NCBI GenBank assembly: GCA_965201045.1
Contig: OZ241746.1
Span: forward strand, 2,480,001-2,544,000
Reading direction: 5' to 3'
Origin: JAPORK01 sp026710285
Lineage (GTDB): Bacteria > Pseudomonadota > Gammaproteobacteria > Pseudomonadales > Endozoicomonadaceae
DNA: 64,000 nucleotides
The notes beneath the pieces are model-generated. The model saw only the letters and a program-made list of their open reading frames with translations, did not search any database and was not told the origin of the DNA. Of the stretch, positions 10,224-19,181 are shown in pieces. Every line of letters starts with the position of its first letter. The stretch's first letter is position 1. The position numbers and the translations under genes are program-made.

Positions 10224-11669
10224 TTACATTTTATGTTTACGCTTTTTTTTAGCTTGTTTTACGTGCTGTATCATTCTTTGTCTTTTCTTTAGCTGGCTGG
10301 CAGTTAATTCATTTTTTTTACCTGCAAAAGGATTTTCACCCGTCTTAAATTCAATTCGTATTGGTGAACCGGTAATATTCAATACCGATCTGTATTTGTT
10401 TTCAAGATAGCGGCTATAAGCTCGAGGAATTTCCGAGGTTTGATTTCCATGAATAACAAAGGTAGGTGGATTATTTCCACCCATGTGACAATAGCGCAGC
10501 TTTATGCGACGTTTGCGAATTAATGGAGGTTGATGATCTTTTACTGCTTCTTCTAAAATACGAGTTAAATGACCAGAACTCCATCGACGTGTTTTGGAGG
10601 TCCACGCTTCATTGATTGACTTATAAAGATTACCTACGCCTGAACCATGCATAGCAGAAATAAAATGAACGGTAACAAAATTGATAAAAACCAGACGACG
10701 ATCAATATCATTTTTTGCTTTTTGTCTGTCATCAGGACTCATTCTATCCCATTTATTCATGGCAATAACAATACTGCTACCTGCTTCTATGGCATAGCTG
10801 AGCATATGCAGATCCTGATCGACAATACCTTCTCTGGCATCAAGCACCAAAATAGTAACATCGGCGTCTTTTATCGCTTTGAGGGTCTTTATAACAGAGA
10901 ATTTTTCAAAAATTTCAGTTACTTTGCCTTTACGACGTACACCTGCTGTATCGATCAGTGTATATTTTTGATTCTCACGTTCATACGGAATATAAATGCT
11001 GTCCCGTGTGGTACCGGCCTGGTCATAGACAACAACACGCTCTTCGCCTAACATGCGGTTAACCAATGTCGATTTGCCAACGTTAGGTCGACCAATAATC
11101 GCTATTTTAATTGAATGTTCTAGCTCATCTTCATCAGACTCACTGTTCTGTTGCTCATTATCTGCTGAAGTCTGTGGAATCTGTGCAGTTTCCATAACAT
11201 GGTTAATGAGAGAGGAAATACCCCGCCTGTGTGCTGCTGCAACAGGCTGGGGATCTCCCATGCCTAACCCGTAGAACTCAGCAGCAGCGATATCGGGGTT
11301 AACCGCATCAATTTTATTAAGTACAATCCATACAGATTTAGATTGTTTGCGCAAATAGCTGGCAATTCTGCTGTCCGCATCGGTTAGTCCCTGCTGTGCA
11401 TCAACAACAAAAAGAATGATGTCTGCCTCTTTTACAGCACTAAATGATTGTTCTGCTACTTTGCTGTCAATGGCTACTTCATCACCAACAATCCCTCCTG
11501 TATCGATAACAATATAGTGATAATCACTAAGCTTTCCTTCGCCATATTTTCTATCCCGGGTAAGACCGCTGTAATTAGCCACAAGTGCATCTCGGGAATG
11601 CGTTAAACAATTAAAAAGTGTAGATTTACCTACATTGGGTCGCCCAATAAGAGCGATCACTGGAAGCAT
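10224..11669 (-). CDS. der: Ribosome-associated GTPase Der (EngA)
   Basis: 481 residues, usual length. Der is an essential double GTPase that helps assemble the 50S ribosomal subunit in the cytoplasm. Two complete G domains are visible: the first begins with P-loop GRPNVGKSTLFN and has DTGG and NKID; the second has GRPNVGKSTLVN, DTAG and NKWD. A C-terminal KH-like domain (about 360-460) and a basic tail (KKKRKHKM) follow. The ATG is followed directly by the first P-loop strand, as in known Der proteins. It lies downstream of bamB on the same strand with a 172-bp gap, in the conserved hisS-yfgM-bamB-der order. Confidence 0.97.
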   Translation of the reverse strand: MLPVIALIGRPNVGKSTLFNCLTHSRDALVANYSGLTRDRKYGEGKLSDYHYIVIDTGGIVGDEVAIDSKVAEQSFSAVKEADIILFVVDAQQGLTDADSRIASYLRKQSKSVWIVLNKIDAVNPDIAAAEFYGLGMGDPQPVAAAHRRGISSLINHVMETAQIPQTSADNEQQNSESDEDELEHSIKIAIIGRPNVGKSTLVNRMLGEERVVVYDQAGTTRDSIYIPYERENQKYTLIDTAGVRRKGKVTEIFEKFSVIKTLKAIKDADVTILVLDAREGIVDQDLHMLSYAIEAGSSIVIAMNKWDRMSPDDRQKAKNDIDRRLVFINFVTVHFISAMHGSGVGNLYKSINEAWTSKTRRWSSGHLTRILEEAVKDHQPPLIRKRRIKLRYCHMGGNNPPTFVIHGNQTSEIPRAYSRYLENKYRSVLNITGSPIRIEFKTGENPFAGKKNELTASQLKKRQRMIQHVKQAKKKRKHKM

Positions 11670-11841
11670 AAATATACCTGTTTATATACAAAAATTCAGA
11701 ATAAATAATGGTAATATCAATAAGTTGTGAGATGTTCATACTACATACATGTCTGTAACCAGGATTGATATTGTTATGTTTTATTGCTCACTAATACTGA
11801 TCAGTGGTAACAATTATGATCACTCAGGATTTTAAATTCTT

Positions 11842-13167
11842 TTAAATATCTTTAAAGTTTTTAATCCAGTTATCATTTATTTCAGGCAGTATTTTAGAGA
11901 GGCATGCCACTCTTTCGTTCCACTGCACTTTGTCATAACAGTCACATATTTTACATCCGCTTGAATGTACTAATGATTTTTTTTTTTCAACAGTCAAAGC
12001 AACTAAGTCACCTTTATTAGTAAAGATATAAATATATTCATGATCAACTAAAGGCTGAGTACTGATACCTCCCGAAAAATAGACATGATAACGTCCTTTG
12101 GGCTGTCCATCAAACTTTGAAAGTGCATGAATATAACCCTGATAATCTCCTGTGAGAACATAATTGCGGTAAACAGCAGGTGCACTCAAATACCGGTAAG
12201 CTAGTTTATCAGCAGACCACTTAATATTACCAGTATCTTTCTCTATTGAAATGAGATTGCTTTTAAGATCAGAAAAATAGATATAATTCCCGCTATCAGA
12301 CATATCATAATAACCCGCAGCTTTATGTGACCAGAGTGTTTCTCCTGTATGAATATTAATGGCTTTCATATCGCCACCATAATTTATCGCATAAAGTGTA
12401 TCGTTAACAACCAGCGGAGTTGCATTTATATCTACCAGCTGGTTTTCGGAGGATTGTTCTGAAACAAGGTTATTGCTCCATAATAATGTACCGGACTGAA
12501 GATTCCAGCACATAACATTGCCATTGGGCAGTCCGGTAATAACGCTATCCTGATAAATAATTGGTGATGCAGAACCTCTGAGCAATAAGGTGGGTAATGT
12601 GATGTTTTCTTGCCATAACTGTTCTCCTGTTGTGGCATTAAATGTGCTTATTTTTCCATTGAGCGCTTGTATAGCCACTCTGTTTTTTGCCACAGCAGGT
12701 ATTGCAAGTATTTCGCCTTCAGTTTTTTCTGTCCATTTTTCTTTACCTGTTTTTGCATCAAGTGCAATGATATTAGCCGGCTGAATACCGAGTACTAGCA
12801 ATTTTCCATCTGTTCCTGGTCCACTATTAATTTGATGCTTTAACTTAGTGCTCCAGATTTTTCTACCTGTTTTCTTATCTATTGCCATTACAACGCCTGA
12901 TGAGCTTGCCGCATAAATGGTATTTTTAAAGATAACAGGTTTAAGTTTTAGTAATGAACTTTCTTTATTATTGCCAATGGTCTGTTTCCATACTTTTACA
13001 AATGCAACTTCATTGTTACTAATTTCGGGTAAAGGTGAGGGCTTATGAAAAGATTTATCTGTTGTAAAGAAGGGTACACAGCCTGAAGTCAACGCTATAG
13101 TAACGGAAAACAGGCATATCTTTACAAATAATTTCGTATGTAAAAAATACGCTAACACTTTCTTCAA
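11842..13167 (-). CDS. bamB: Outer-membrane assembly lipoprotein BamB, with extra C-terminal tail
   Basis: 441 residues. BamB is the beta-propeller lipoprotein of the BAM complex that inserts beta-barrel proteins into the outer membrane. A signal segment ends in a somewhat unusual lipobox (ALTSGC, Cys30). PQQ-like propeller repeats follow (ALDAKTGKEKW, TFNATTGEQLW, AINIHTGETLW, SIEKDTGNIKW). The family's conserved block around TLPTLLLRGSASP and DINATPLVVND is present. The family normally ends near LVALTVE; here about 45 more residues follow, containing four Cys (CKICDC and VACL). The start overlaps the end of yfgM by 4 nt (ATGA), so the two are translationally coupled. Confidence 0.94.
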   Translation of the reverse strand: MKKVLAYFLHTKLFVKICLFSVTIALTSGCVPFFTTDKSFHKPSPLPEISNNEVAFVKVWKQTIGNNKESSLLKLKPVIFKNTIYAASSSGVVMAIDKKTGRKIWSTKLKHQINSGPGTDGKLLVLGIQPANIIALDAKTGKEKWTEKTEGEILAIPAVAKNRVAIQALNGKISTFNATTGEQLWQENITLPTLLLRGSASPIIYQDSVITGLPNGNVMCWNLQSGTLLWSNNLVSEQSSENQLVDINATPLVVNDTLYAINYGGDMKAINIHTGETLWSHKAAGYYDMSDSGNYIYFSDLKSNLISIEKDTGNIKWSADKLAYRYLSAPAVYRNYVLTGDYQGYIHALSKFDGQPKGRYHVYFSGGISTQPLVDHEYIYIFTNKGDLVALTVEKKKSLVHSSGCKICDCYDKVQWNERVACLSKILPEINDNWIKNFKDI

Positions 13168-14300
13168 CTTTCAGATCCTTTGTCTTGCTGTGGTGATTTA
13201 TCAGAATTTTGCTCCTGGTTTTTTTCATTAGTAATCTGTTTAATGGCATCCTCTTTAGCGTTCTGCTGATGAGAATCTGCTTTAGCGATTTGTTTTTGAG
13301 TATCTTCTTTGACAGCCGGTTTGGTCATGTTCTCTTTTACAGACTGTGGATGAGAACCTGCTTTAGCGACTTGTTTTTGAGTGTCTTCTTTGGCAGTCGG
13401 TTTGGTCGTGTTCTCTTTTAAAGGCTGTGAATGAGAATCTGCTTTAGCGACTTGTTTTTGAGCATTCTCTTTGACAGCCGGTTTGGTCGTGTTCTCTTTT
13501 ACAGGCTGTGAATGAGAATCTGCTTTAGCAATTTGTTTTTGAGCATTCTCTTTGGCTGCTGGTTTAGCCGTGTTTTCTTTTGCGACCTGTTGATGAGCCT
13601 GTGCTTTAGCTGCTTGTTTATTTAGTTCTCTGGTTTGCTCAATATTGTCGAGTTTCATTTTAACAAAAGGACGATCTACTCCTTCTTTTTTAGTATAATC
13701 ATACGCTTTTTTATAAGCTTTATAAGCATCTTCCATTTGTCCTAATATGTAGTAACTATCGCCCATAGCATCTTCACGGGGAATAGTGAAGCCTTCATCA
13801 TCAGGTATACTTTGCAGTATTTTTAGTGATTTCTTTGCCCCTTCCACATCTTTGTTATCTTTGATCATTAGCATTGCAAGCCGAATCGTTGCCAGGACTT
13901 TAATTTGATTATCATTGGCATGATCAATGACGTAATTTAATAATTTTTCTGCTTCTTTAAATTTATTTTCATCAACAGCCTGCTTTGCTTCCATTAAGCG
14001 TGCATATTGAGTATAGCTGCTCTTAGGGTGATTTTTTTCCAGCAGGCTGACCACATGTTTAAATTGTTCAGTTTGCTTTTTTGTTAATGTTTTTCCCGTT
14101 TGTAAGTGTTCCAGGGGTCTGGTGATTTGTAAATAAAGCGAGGCTGCTTCTTCATTTTGTGAGTGTCGATAATTTTTCCATGTTCGATATCCATAAACAG
14201 CCCCTGAAAAAACTACAATTATAAGAACAATTGTAATCCAATGTCTCTTCCAGAGATTGTTTAGCAGTTCTAATTGTTCGTCTTCAGCCTGGTAAGACAT
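13164..14300 (-). CDS. yfgM: YfgM-like membrane-anchored TPR protein with a repetitive C-terminus
   Basis: YfgM (UPF0070) is an inner-membrane protein with a periplasmic TPR domain that associates with the SecYEG-PpiD chaperone site. Here: cytoplasmic N-terminus (MSYQAEDEQLELLNNLW), one membrane helix (about residues 20-42, ITIVLIIVVFSGAVYGY), then TPR-like helices to about 235. I chose ATG at 14300, preceded by GGAG at suitable spacing, rather than an upstream TTG. Total 378 residues against roughly 200 usual; the excess is a Lys/Ala/Gln-rich tail built of 27-residue repeats (AKADSHSQPVKENTTKPAVK type). Lies between hisS and bamB as usual. Confidence 0.9.
   Translation of the reverse strand: MSYQAEDEQLELLNNLWKRHWITIVLIIVVFSGAVYGYRTWKNYRHSQNEEAASLYLQITRPLEHLQTGKTLTKKQTEQFKHVVSLLEKNHPKSSYTQYARLMEAKQAVDENKFKEAEKLLNYVIDHANDNQIKVLATIRLAMLMIKDNKDVEGAKKSLKILQSIPDDEGFTIPREDAMGDSYYILGQMEDAYKAYKKAYDYTKKEGVDRPFVKMKLDNIEQTRELNKQAAKAQAHQQVAKENTAKPAAKENAQKQIAKADSHSQPVKENTTKPAVKENAQKQVAKADSHSQPLKENTTKPTAKEDTQKQVAKAGSHPQSVKENMTKPAVKEDTQKQIAKADSHQQNAKEDAIKQITNEKNQEQNSDKSPQQDKGSES
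13277..13600 (-). repeat. Four 81-bp tandem repeats inside yfgM
   Basis: Units begin at 13277, 13358, 13439 and 13520 (each starting CTGCTTTAGC on the + strand), with a degenerate fifth start at 13601. Each encodes 27 residues, so copy-number change keeps the frame. Confidence 0.9.
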
Positions 14301-14512
14301 AATTAATATTCTCCACTTAATTTGCAATCTGTTTATCTTAAAGCACTATTTGATGGTACTAAAAAAATCAACGGTTAAAAATTTTACCATTCTTTGGTAT
14401 TCAGTATTCTCTGTATTACCGGTATACAGACTTTACTGTTTGTCAGTTCTGTAATTACAACGTTTATCAAATATTCATCTGTTCAATGTTATAACAGCTA
14501 TTCATTTAAAGG

Positions 14513-15787
14513 TTACTTAAGAAGCTCCTTCGCCAGAAAAACAGCCTGTTCAGGATTACAAATTCTTTGTGGTAAATCTTTACGCAGATATTTAACTGTA
14601 ATATGTTGTTGATCTGCCTCTTGTTGACCTACAATAAAAGCCATTTCAGCTCCTGAACGATCCGCCTTTTTCATCTGACTTTTAAAGCTTCCTTTAACGC
14701 TGGTCAGCAATCTTATTTCAGGAGCCAGGTCTCTGATTTTTTCTGCCAGCCTAATAGCATAGAGTCTGACACTGCTTTCAGCAACCATAGCAACATCCGC
14801 CACGCGATTTATTTGTTCCGGTACGCTCGCTATTTGTAAGATCAGCAGAATTAACCGCTCCATGCCCAGTCCAAAGCCACAGGCAGGTGTTGGTTTTCCG
14901 CCCAGCATTTCTGCCAGAAGATCATAGCGACCACCACCACAAACAGTACCCTGTGCTCCCAGTGCATCTGTTGTCCATTCAAAAACTGTCTGGCAGTAAT
15001 AATCCAGCCCACGCACCAGCTGACGGTTAATTACATATGATATGCCATTTTCTTCAAGTAATGTACAAATCTGCTCAAAATACTGTTGTGATTCATGACC
15101 TAAAAATTGATCCAGTCTAGGTGCATTTTCCAGCAGTGCTCGTGTTGTTTTGTCTTTGCTGTCAAGAATACGCAGCGGGTTTGTCTCTAAACGGCGGCGA
15201 CTATCTTCATCAAGCGCTTCTTTATGTTGCATGCAGTAATTTACCAGTGCTTCACGATAAGCTTTACGTTCTTCACTGCTTCCTAAAGTATTAAGCTCCA
15301 GAGTTAATTTATCAGCAATACCAAAAGTTTTCCACAAACGGGCTGATAAAAGAATAAGTTCTGCATCAGCTTCAGCTTCTGATAGACCAAAGATTTCAAC
15401 ACTTAGCTGATGAAATTGCCGGTAGCGACCTTTTTGCGGTCGTTCATAACGGAACAGTTGCCCCATGGTCCATAAGCGGCGAACCTGGTTATAAAACAGA
15501 CCATGTTCAATACCGGCACGGACAATACCTGCCGTAAATTCTGGTCGCAGCGTTAATGATTCATTACTACGATCGTTGAAGGTATACATTTCTTTCTCAA
15601 CGATGTCGGTATGCTCTCCCACGCTGCGTTGAAACAATTGTGTAGGCTCAACCACGGGTGTGCGTATTTCCTGAAAACCATATTGATCCAGTGTGTGCCG
15701 TATTATATTTTCTACATAGCGCCATACTGGCGTATCCTCGGGTTGCAGATCATTCATGCCCCGAATTGCCTGTAACGATTTAGCCAC
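14513..15787 (-). CDS. hisS: Histidyl-tRNA synthetase
   Basis: 424 residues. A class II aminoacyl-tRNA synthetase that charges tRNA-His. Motif 2 region FRYERPQKGRYRQFHQLSVE, histidine-A signature LVRGLDYYCQTVFEW, the Gly-rich CGGGRYDLLAEMLGG and motif 3 region GFGLGMERL are all present, followed by the anticodon-binding domain. I chose GTG at 15787 because it gives the standard family N-terminus (AKSLQAIRGMND) and has GAGG about 12 nt upstream. A TTG 18 nt earlier would add six non-conserved residues and would overlap that GAGG. Confidence 0.97.
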   Translation of the reverse strand: MAKSLQAIRGMNDLQPEDTPVWRYVENIIRHTLDQYGFQEIRTPVVEPTQLFQRSVGEHTDIVEKEMYTFNDRSNESLTLRPEFTAGIVRAGIEHGLFYNQVRRLWTMGQLFRYERPQKGRYRQFHQLSVEIFGLSEAEADAELILLSARLWKTFGIADKLTLELNTLGSSEERKAYREALVNYCMQHKEALDEDSRRRLETNPLRILDSKDKTTRALLENAPRLDQFLGHESQQYFEQICTLLEENGISYVINRQLVRGLDYYCQTVFEWTTDALGAQGTVCGGGRYDLLAEMLGGKPTPACGFGLGMERLILLILQIASVPEQINRVADVAMVAESSVRLYAIRLAEKIRDLAPEIRLLTSVKGSFKSQMKKADRSGAEMAFIVGQQEADQQHITVKYLRKDLPQRICNPEQAVFLAKELLK

Positions 15788-15897
15788 GGGCTTATTATTC
15801 CTCAAGTCAAGTTGTTCAAGCCGTTTTCAGATATCAGGACTTTAATTTAGCGTCTGTAATATCTTTAAAACAGTAAATAAAAAATATCTATTGTATA

Positions 15898-16278
15898 TTA
15901 GTTTTTGCCTTCCATGATGACAAAGGCAACAACAAATTCTTTTTCATCGCTGACAGAAAGATGAATGTTTTGTATATTTAGCTTATTTTTCAAAATTTTA
16001 GCATGTCTGTACAGCATAATAAAAGGTGCTCCGTTTTCGGTATGTTGTGTTTCAATATCACGAAAAGAAACTTTACCTATCCCTGTACCAAGTGCTTTTG
16101 CTGTAGCTTCTTTGGCAGCAAAACGGGATGCTAAATAGAGATATGAGCGTTTTCTCTGTTCGTACAGGTGAAATTCATCGGGTGTCAGTATTCGTTTGGC
16201 AAACCGGTCTCCCATTTGCATCTGAACTGCCTGTATGCGTCTGGCAGAAACAATATCTGTTCCGATACCTACAATCAC
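15898..16278 (-). CDS. acpS: Holo-[acyl-carrier-protein] synthase
   Basis: 126 residues, normal size. AcpS moves 4'-phosphopantetheine from CoA to acyl carrier protein, activating it for fatty acid synthesis. Signature residues are visible: GIGTDIV with the metal-binding Asp8, and RFAAKEATAKALGTG with the conserved Glu. The GTG start at 16278 immediately follows the TAA of pdxJ (zero spacing), so the pair is co-translated, as in many gammaproteobacteria. Confidence 0.96.
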   Translation of the reverse strand: MIVGIGTDIVSARRIQAVQMQMGDRFAKRILTPDEFHLYEQRKRSYLYLASRFAAKEATAKALGTGIGKVSFRDIETQHTENGAPFIMLYRHAKILKNKLNIQNIHLSVSDEKEFVVAFVIMEGKN

Positions 16279-17025
16279 TTAGCTTGCCTTTTGTTGTGCA
16301 CGATCAAGCAGCTGGCGCATCTCTTTTACAGCTGTTTTTAAACCTGTAAATAAAGCATGAGCAATAATAGCATGACCAATATTCAATTCATTAATACCGG
16401 GAATAGCTGCCACAGGTTCTACATTATGGTAATGCAGTCCATGACCTGCATTAACAATTAAACCGCCGGAAAGTCCATGATTCACTGCTTTTTCCAGACG
16501 TATGAGCTCTTGCTGTTGCTGCCTACCTGAGGTTTCAGCATATGCACCGGTGTGTAACTCTATGGCTGGTGCACCACAGCGTATGGCTGCGTCGATCTGT
16601 TCAAACTCAGGATCAATAAACAGTGAAACTTCTGCACCCGTTTTTGCCAGTCTTGTGCAGGCGCTTTGTATCTCTTTTTCCTGTGCGATGACATTTAATC
16701 CACCTTCCGTGGTAATTTCCTCGCGTTTCTCAGGTACAAGACAGATATGTTGCGGCTTTACCTTTTCTGCAACCGCTAACATCTCTTCTGTAACTGCCAT
16801 TTCAAGATTCATGCGGGTTTGTAATAATTGCCGCAGTAGATAAACATCCTGATCCTGAATGTGACGTCGGTCTTCCCTCAGGTGCAGAGTAATACCGTCG
16901 GCACCTGCTTCTTCGGCATCCAGAGCTGCTTTAACCGGATCAGGGTAAGTTACTCTGCGGGCTTGACGAACTGTTGCAATATGGTCGATATTTACACCCA
17001 ACAGTACACGCCTTTTTTGTTTCAT
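16279..17025 (-). CDS. pdxJ: Pyridoxine 5'-phosphate synthase
   Basis: 248 residues. PdxJ condenses 1-deoxyxylulose 5-phosphate with 3-amino-2-oxopropyl phosphate, the ring-closing step of vitamin B6 synthesis. Family motifs: LLGVNIDHIATVRQARR at the N-terminus, GADGITLHLREDRRHI, CLVPEKREE, and the phosphate-binding NAGHGL. I chose ATG at 17025, which has AAGGA 10 nt upstream, over an in-frame ATG 33 nt earlier. recO, often upstream of pdxJ in gammaproteobacteria, is not next to it here; mobile-element debris is. Confidence 0.96.
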   Translation of the reverse strand: MKQKRRVLLGVNIDHIATVRQARRVTYPDPVKAALDAEEAGADGITLHLREDRRHIQDQDVYLLRQLLQTRMNLEMAVTEEMLAVAEKVKPQHICLVPEKREEITTEGGLNVIAQEKEIQSACTRLAKTGAEVSLFIDPEFEQIDAAIRCGAPAIELHTGAYAETSGRQQQQELIRLEKAVNHGLSGGLIVNAGHGLHYHNVEPVAAIPGINELNIGHAIIAHALFTGLKTAVKEMRQLLDRAQQKAS

Positions 17026-17240
17026 GCTATCTGTGTCCTTTAATGTTTCAATATGCACAGGCTATTATAATCATTTTTTGCAGACAATTTAATTCTTCTT
17101 TAGCTTTTTTTCTGGAATAACTGCCACTTAAAGTTAATTGTTTAAAACGGTGCTGAGGAAAACCTGATCTTTGCCAGCTGGTTTATGCATTTTTTTCAGA
17201 GCAGGAAACAAATCCAAAAACAGGAATTTGGCAACATGAA

Positions 17241-17469
17241 TGGTTTAAAAATACTCTGGAAGGTTTATCTTTTGCCGAAGATACCAGCTTTTCAAGCGTA
17301 CAACTGTGAGCTGAACCTGTAACCGGATTGCTTTTTCTCCGGGCTTCCACAGGCTTAGCCGGCGGATATAGTATACGAAAGCTGATATTATCTGAGTTCA
17401 CCTGTACTGGTTGATTCATCTCCCTGGATGATATTAATTTTTATTGAAATGTTTGTGTATAAAAGACAG
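17241..17469 (-). mobile_element. Small repeated element with an IS50-like end, copy 1
   Basis: Read on the minus strand from 17469 this begins with a 19-bp end resembling the Tn5/IS50 outer end, continues with a leader encoding MNQPVQVNSDNISFRI, and then a decayed palindromic block (GGCTTAGCC-like, then a partner). The first 110 bp match copy 2 at 37341 closely, in the opposite genome orientation. The family is non-coding or a transposase leftover. The part from 17249 to 17330 also resembles copy 4 near 50889. Confidence 0.6.
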
Positions 17470-17497
17470 GTTTTAGGGTTGTCTTTTATACACAAAT
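17452..17497. repeat. Two IS50-like ends back to back, 9 bp apart
   Basis: TTTGTGTATAAAAGACA (17452-17468) is perfectly inverted as TGTCTTTTATACACAAA (17480-17496). Read as transposon ends (19 bp each, outermost base inward), exactly 9 bp (17470-17478) separate them, the target-duplication size known for IS50-type elements. As RNA it would also form a strong hairpin, so a terminator role for transcripts passing through is possible. Confidence 0.6.
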
Positions 17498-17723
17498 TCT
17501 GGTTCGGAGTTTTTGGCTGAATAATAAAAATCCTTGCTTTTAAACTGCTGATGCTGAAATAACCTTGTCATTCCGGCAGGGATTGCATACTCTCATACAC
17601 AAATATTTATTCATAACCTAACTCGGTAGTGTTTAATTCTGTGTGTCTGCGTGACAAGAATGAAGACATTGTTAGAATATGAGTATTCAAAAAATTCATT
17701 AACTAACAAGAGGTCTCCATCCC

Positions 17724-17894
17724 ATGGAAGCAAGTTATTAAAAGTTACTCGAAAATACAATTAAAAATGTAGTTTTTAATAATAAAGACAACGTTCAATT
17801 TATATTGACAACTGTTTTTGAAAGTTTAATGAAAGCTGAGCGTGATTTATTTTTAACTGATTCAGAAACAAAAAATAAAGGCAATTCTTACTGA
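17724..17894 (+). pseudogene. IS256-like transposase, N-terminal remnant
   Basis: One frame reads MEASY, an in-frame stop, then a continuous stretch with VFESLMKAERDLFLTDSE and NKGNSY before a second stop. The ERD..L....NKGN pattern is what I recall from N-termini of IS256/Mutator-family transposases. Only about 55 codons remain; the element continues into another remnant on the opposite strand. Non-functional. Confidence 0.5.
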
Positions 17895-18244
17895 TATCAA
17901 AAATGCCATGAGGTACAATTTTACCCGATGATAAGTGTTTGTAATCATGGTCAAAGGCTTCAATATGTGTCTTACAATCTATCTTACCTTCACGATAAAG
18001 TGGTCCTAAAAGTTCTTTTTTTTGTATCAATACTGATGACCGGTTGTTGATTTTCTTCAAATGTAGTTTTTTTATTTGTAATTATTTCAAATTGCTGATT
18101 GCGATCAGCATGCTGACCACAAGCACGTTTACGTTGTAATTTTCGTTTTACAAAGATGCGTATCATATAGCGTTTTGTTGTTGCCGAATAACAGCCTGAT
18201 TTTATATGTGACCTCCTTATCCATCCACAAAATTTATTAGACAT
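17890..18244 (-). pseudogene. ISAzo13-like transposase fragment with a frameshift
   Basis: Two overlapping frames join into one recognisable piece: RKRACGQHADRNQQFEIITN, then PVISIDTKK, shift, KKELLGPLYREG and SSGKIVPHGIFDISKN. ISIDTK..(K/E)..G followed by (V/I)P(H/Y)G(I/V)(F/Y)D is the pattern of the DDE domain of the ISAzo13/Rhodopirellula transposase family as I know it. The C-terminal half is gone, replaced by the IS256-like fragment. Confidence 0.55.
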
Positions 18245-18325
18245 TCATTAGAGTTCAATAGTACCTAAATTATTTATCTATATGCAATTAAATTTGTCTA
18301 AATTATTTTGTGTTCGTTCCTAAAG

Positions 18326-18475
18326 ATTAAAGGTCTTCCTTCTGAGGTGTATAAAGAAGCAAGCAAACAGTACGAATATATAGAAATAGATGAAGAACTA
18401 TTTTGCGAGGATAGGGTCAAGTATCGCAGAAGTTTTCAACAAGCAGCAGAGGATGCATCATCTGACAAACGTTAA
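18326..18475 (+). pseudogene. Unrecognised coding remnant
   Basis: An open stretch ending in TAA at 18473 encodes GLPSEVYKEASKQYEYIEID, then EELFCEDRVKYRRSFQQAAE. Its composition looks like protein rather than random frame, but it has no start context and sits among transposase debris. I do not recognise the family; a piece of a transposase is likely. Confidence 0.3.
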
Positions 18476-18521
18476 GACAGATTACCTTACGGCTTTATAG
18501 CACAAACCAAGTGTGGAGACA

Positions 18522-18575
18522 GGCTTTGGTCTTGCAGATCAAAGCGTCAATGAAATTAAATTAAATAAAGTGTAA
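18522..18575 (+). pseudogene. ISL3 transposase N-terminal scrap
   Basis: GFGLADQSVNEIKLNKV followed by TAA. The run QSVNEIKLNK is identical to residues near the start of the ISL3 transposase at 42081 (FGFKGQSVNEIKLNKDT). Only about 17 codons survive. Confidence 0.55.
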
Positions 18576-18725
18576 TGACACAATTATAAATGAGTCTAAT
18601 TTTCTACATATCTATTTGATTTATTGAAAAATGTTCTTTAACCGGATTGTAATAAAAAGGTTGACTGTGTCTGTTTATTTGTTACCATCATCGCTTTATA
18701 ATATAAAACAATTAAGGACAAAGAA

Positions 18726-19178
18726 ATGATTAAGCTAAAAAATAATTTCAATAGAATAAGCCAAAGCATGAAAAAATCATTTTTTTTTGCTCTTTTATCA
18801 CTAAGTTTGTTGAACAGCATGAGTTCTTTTGGATGCTCGTATCTGGAGCTTTATAACCGCACAAATGAAAGTGATTTGGATGTAGTAGTAAGAATATTCG
18901 ATGGCGAAAATCGTTTAACCGAAGCAGATAAAAAATGTTCGATAAGCGAAAATTCAATGGAGAGCTTCGAAATGCAGAAAGAGGCAACAAAGGCGGAAGT
19001 TGATTGTTATAAAAAAGGCGAAAAAACGGTGCGGAGAAAATTAGAAATCAATAAAATTGGCGGTATCTGGCGTTGTGTAGAATCTACAAAAGATGGTATG
19101 TTTGTTGAAAAAGCATTCTCTATTTATGAATTCCCATTGGGACACGAAGGACTTGTCATTGCATTGGATCCCCTTTAA
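18726..19178 (+). CDS. Small secreted protein of unknown function
   Basis: 150 residues, preceded by AAGGA seven nt before the ATG. A basic N-terminus and hydrophobic core (SFFFALLSLSLLNSMSSFG) suggest a signal peptide, cleaved around residue 36. The mature part holds Cys at about 37, 70, 99 and 117 and is charged, with few hydrophobic stretches, consistent with a soluble periplasmic or exported protein with disulfides. I do not recognise the family. It is flanked by IS scraps upstream and abuts a MITE whose duplicated target starts inside its last bases. AT-rich codon use is like the neighbours. Confidence 0.6.
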   Translation: MIKLKNNFNRISQSMKKSFFFALLSLSLLNSMSSFGCSYLELYNRTNESDLDVVVRIFDGENRLTEADKKCSISENSMESFEMQKEATKAEVDCYKKGEKTVRRKLEINKIGGIWRCVESTKDGMFVEKAFSIYEFPLGHEGLVIALDPL

Positions 19179-19181
19179 GTA

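Noticed and set aside
17183..17419. Possible small gene encoding a 78-residue protein between pdxJ and the IS debris
   Set aside because: It is the read-through of the small repeated element (copy 1), ends in unrelated sequence, and the same leader in copy 2 stops early.
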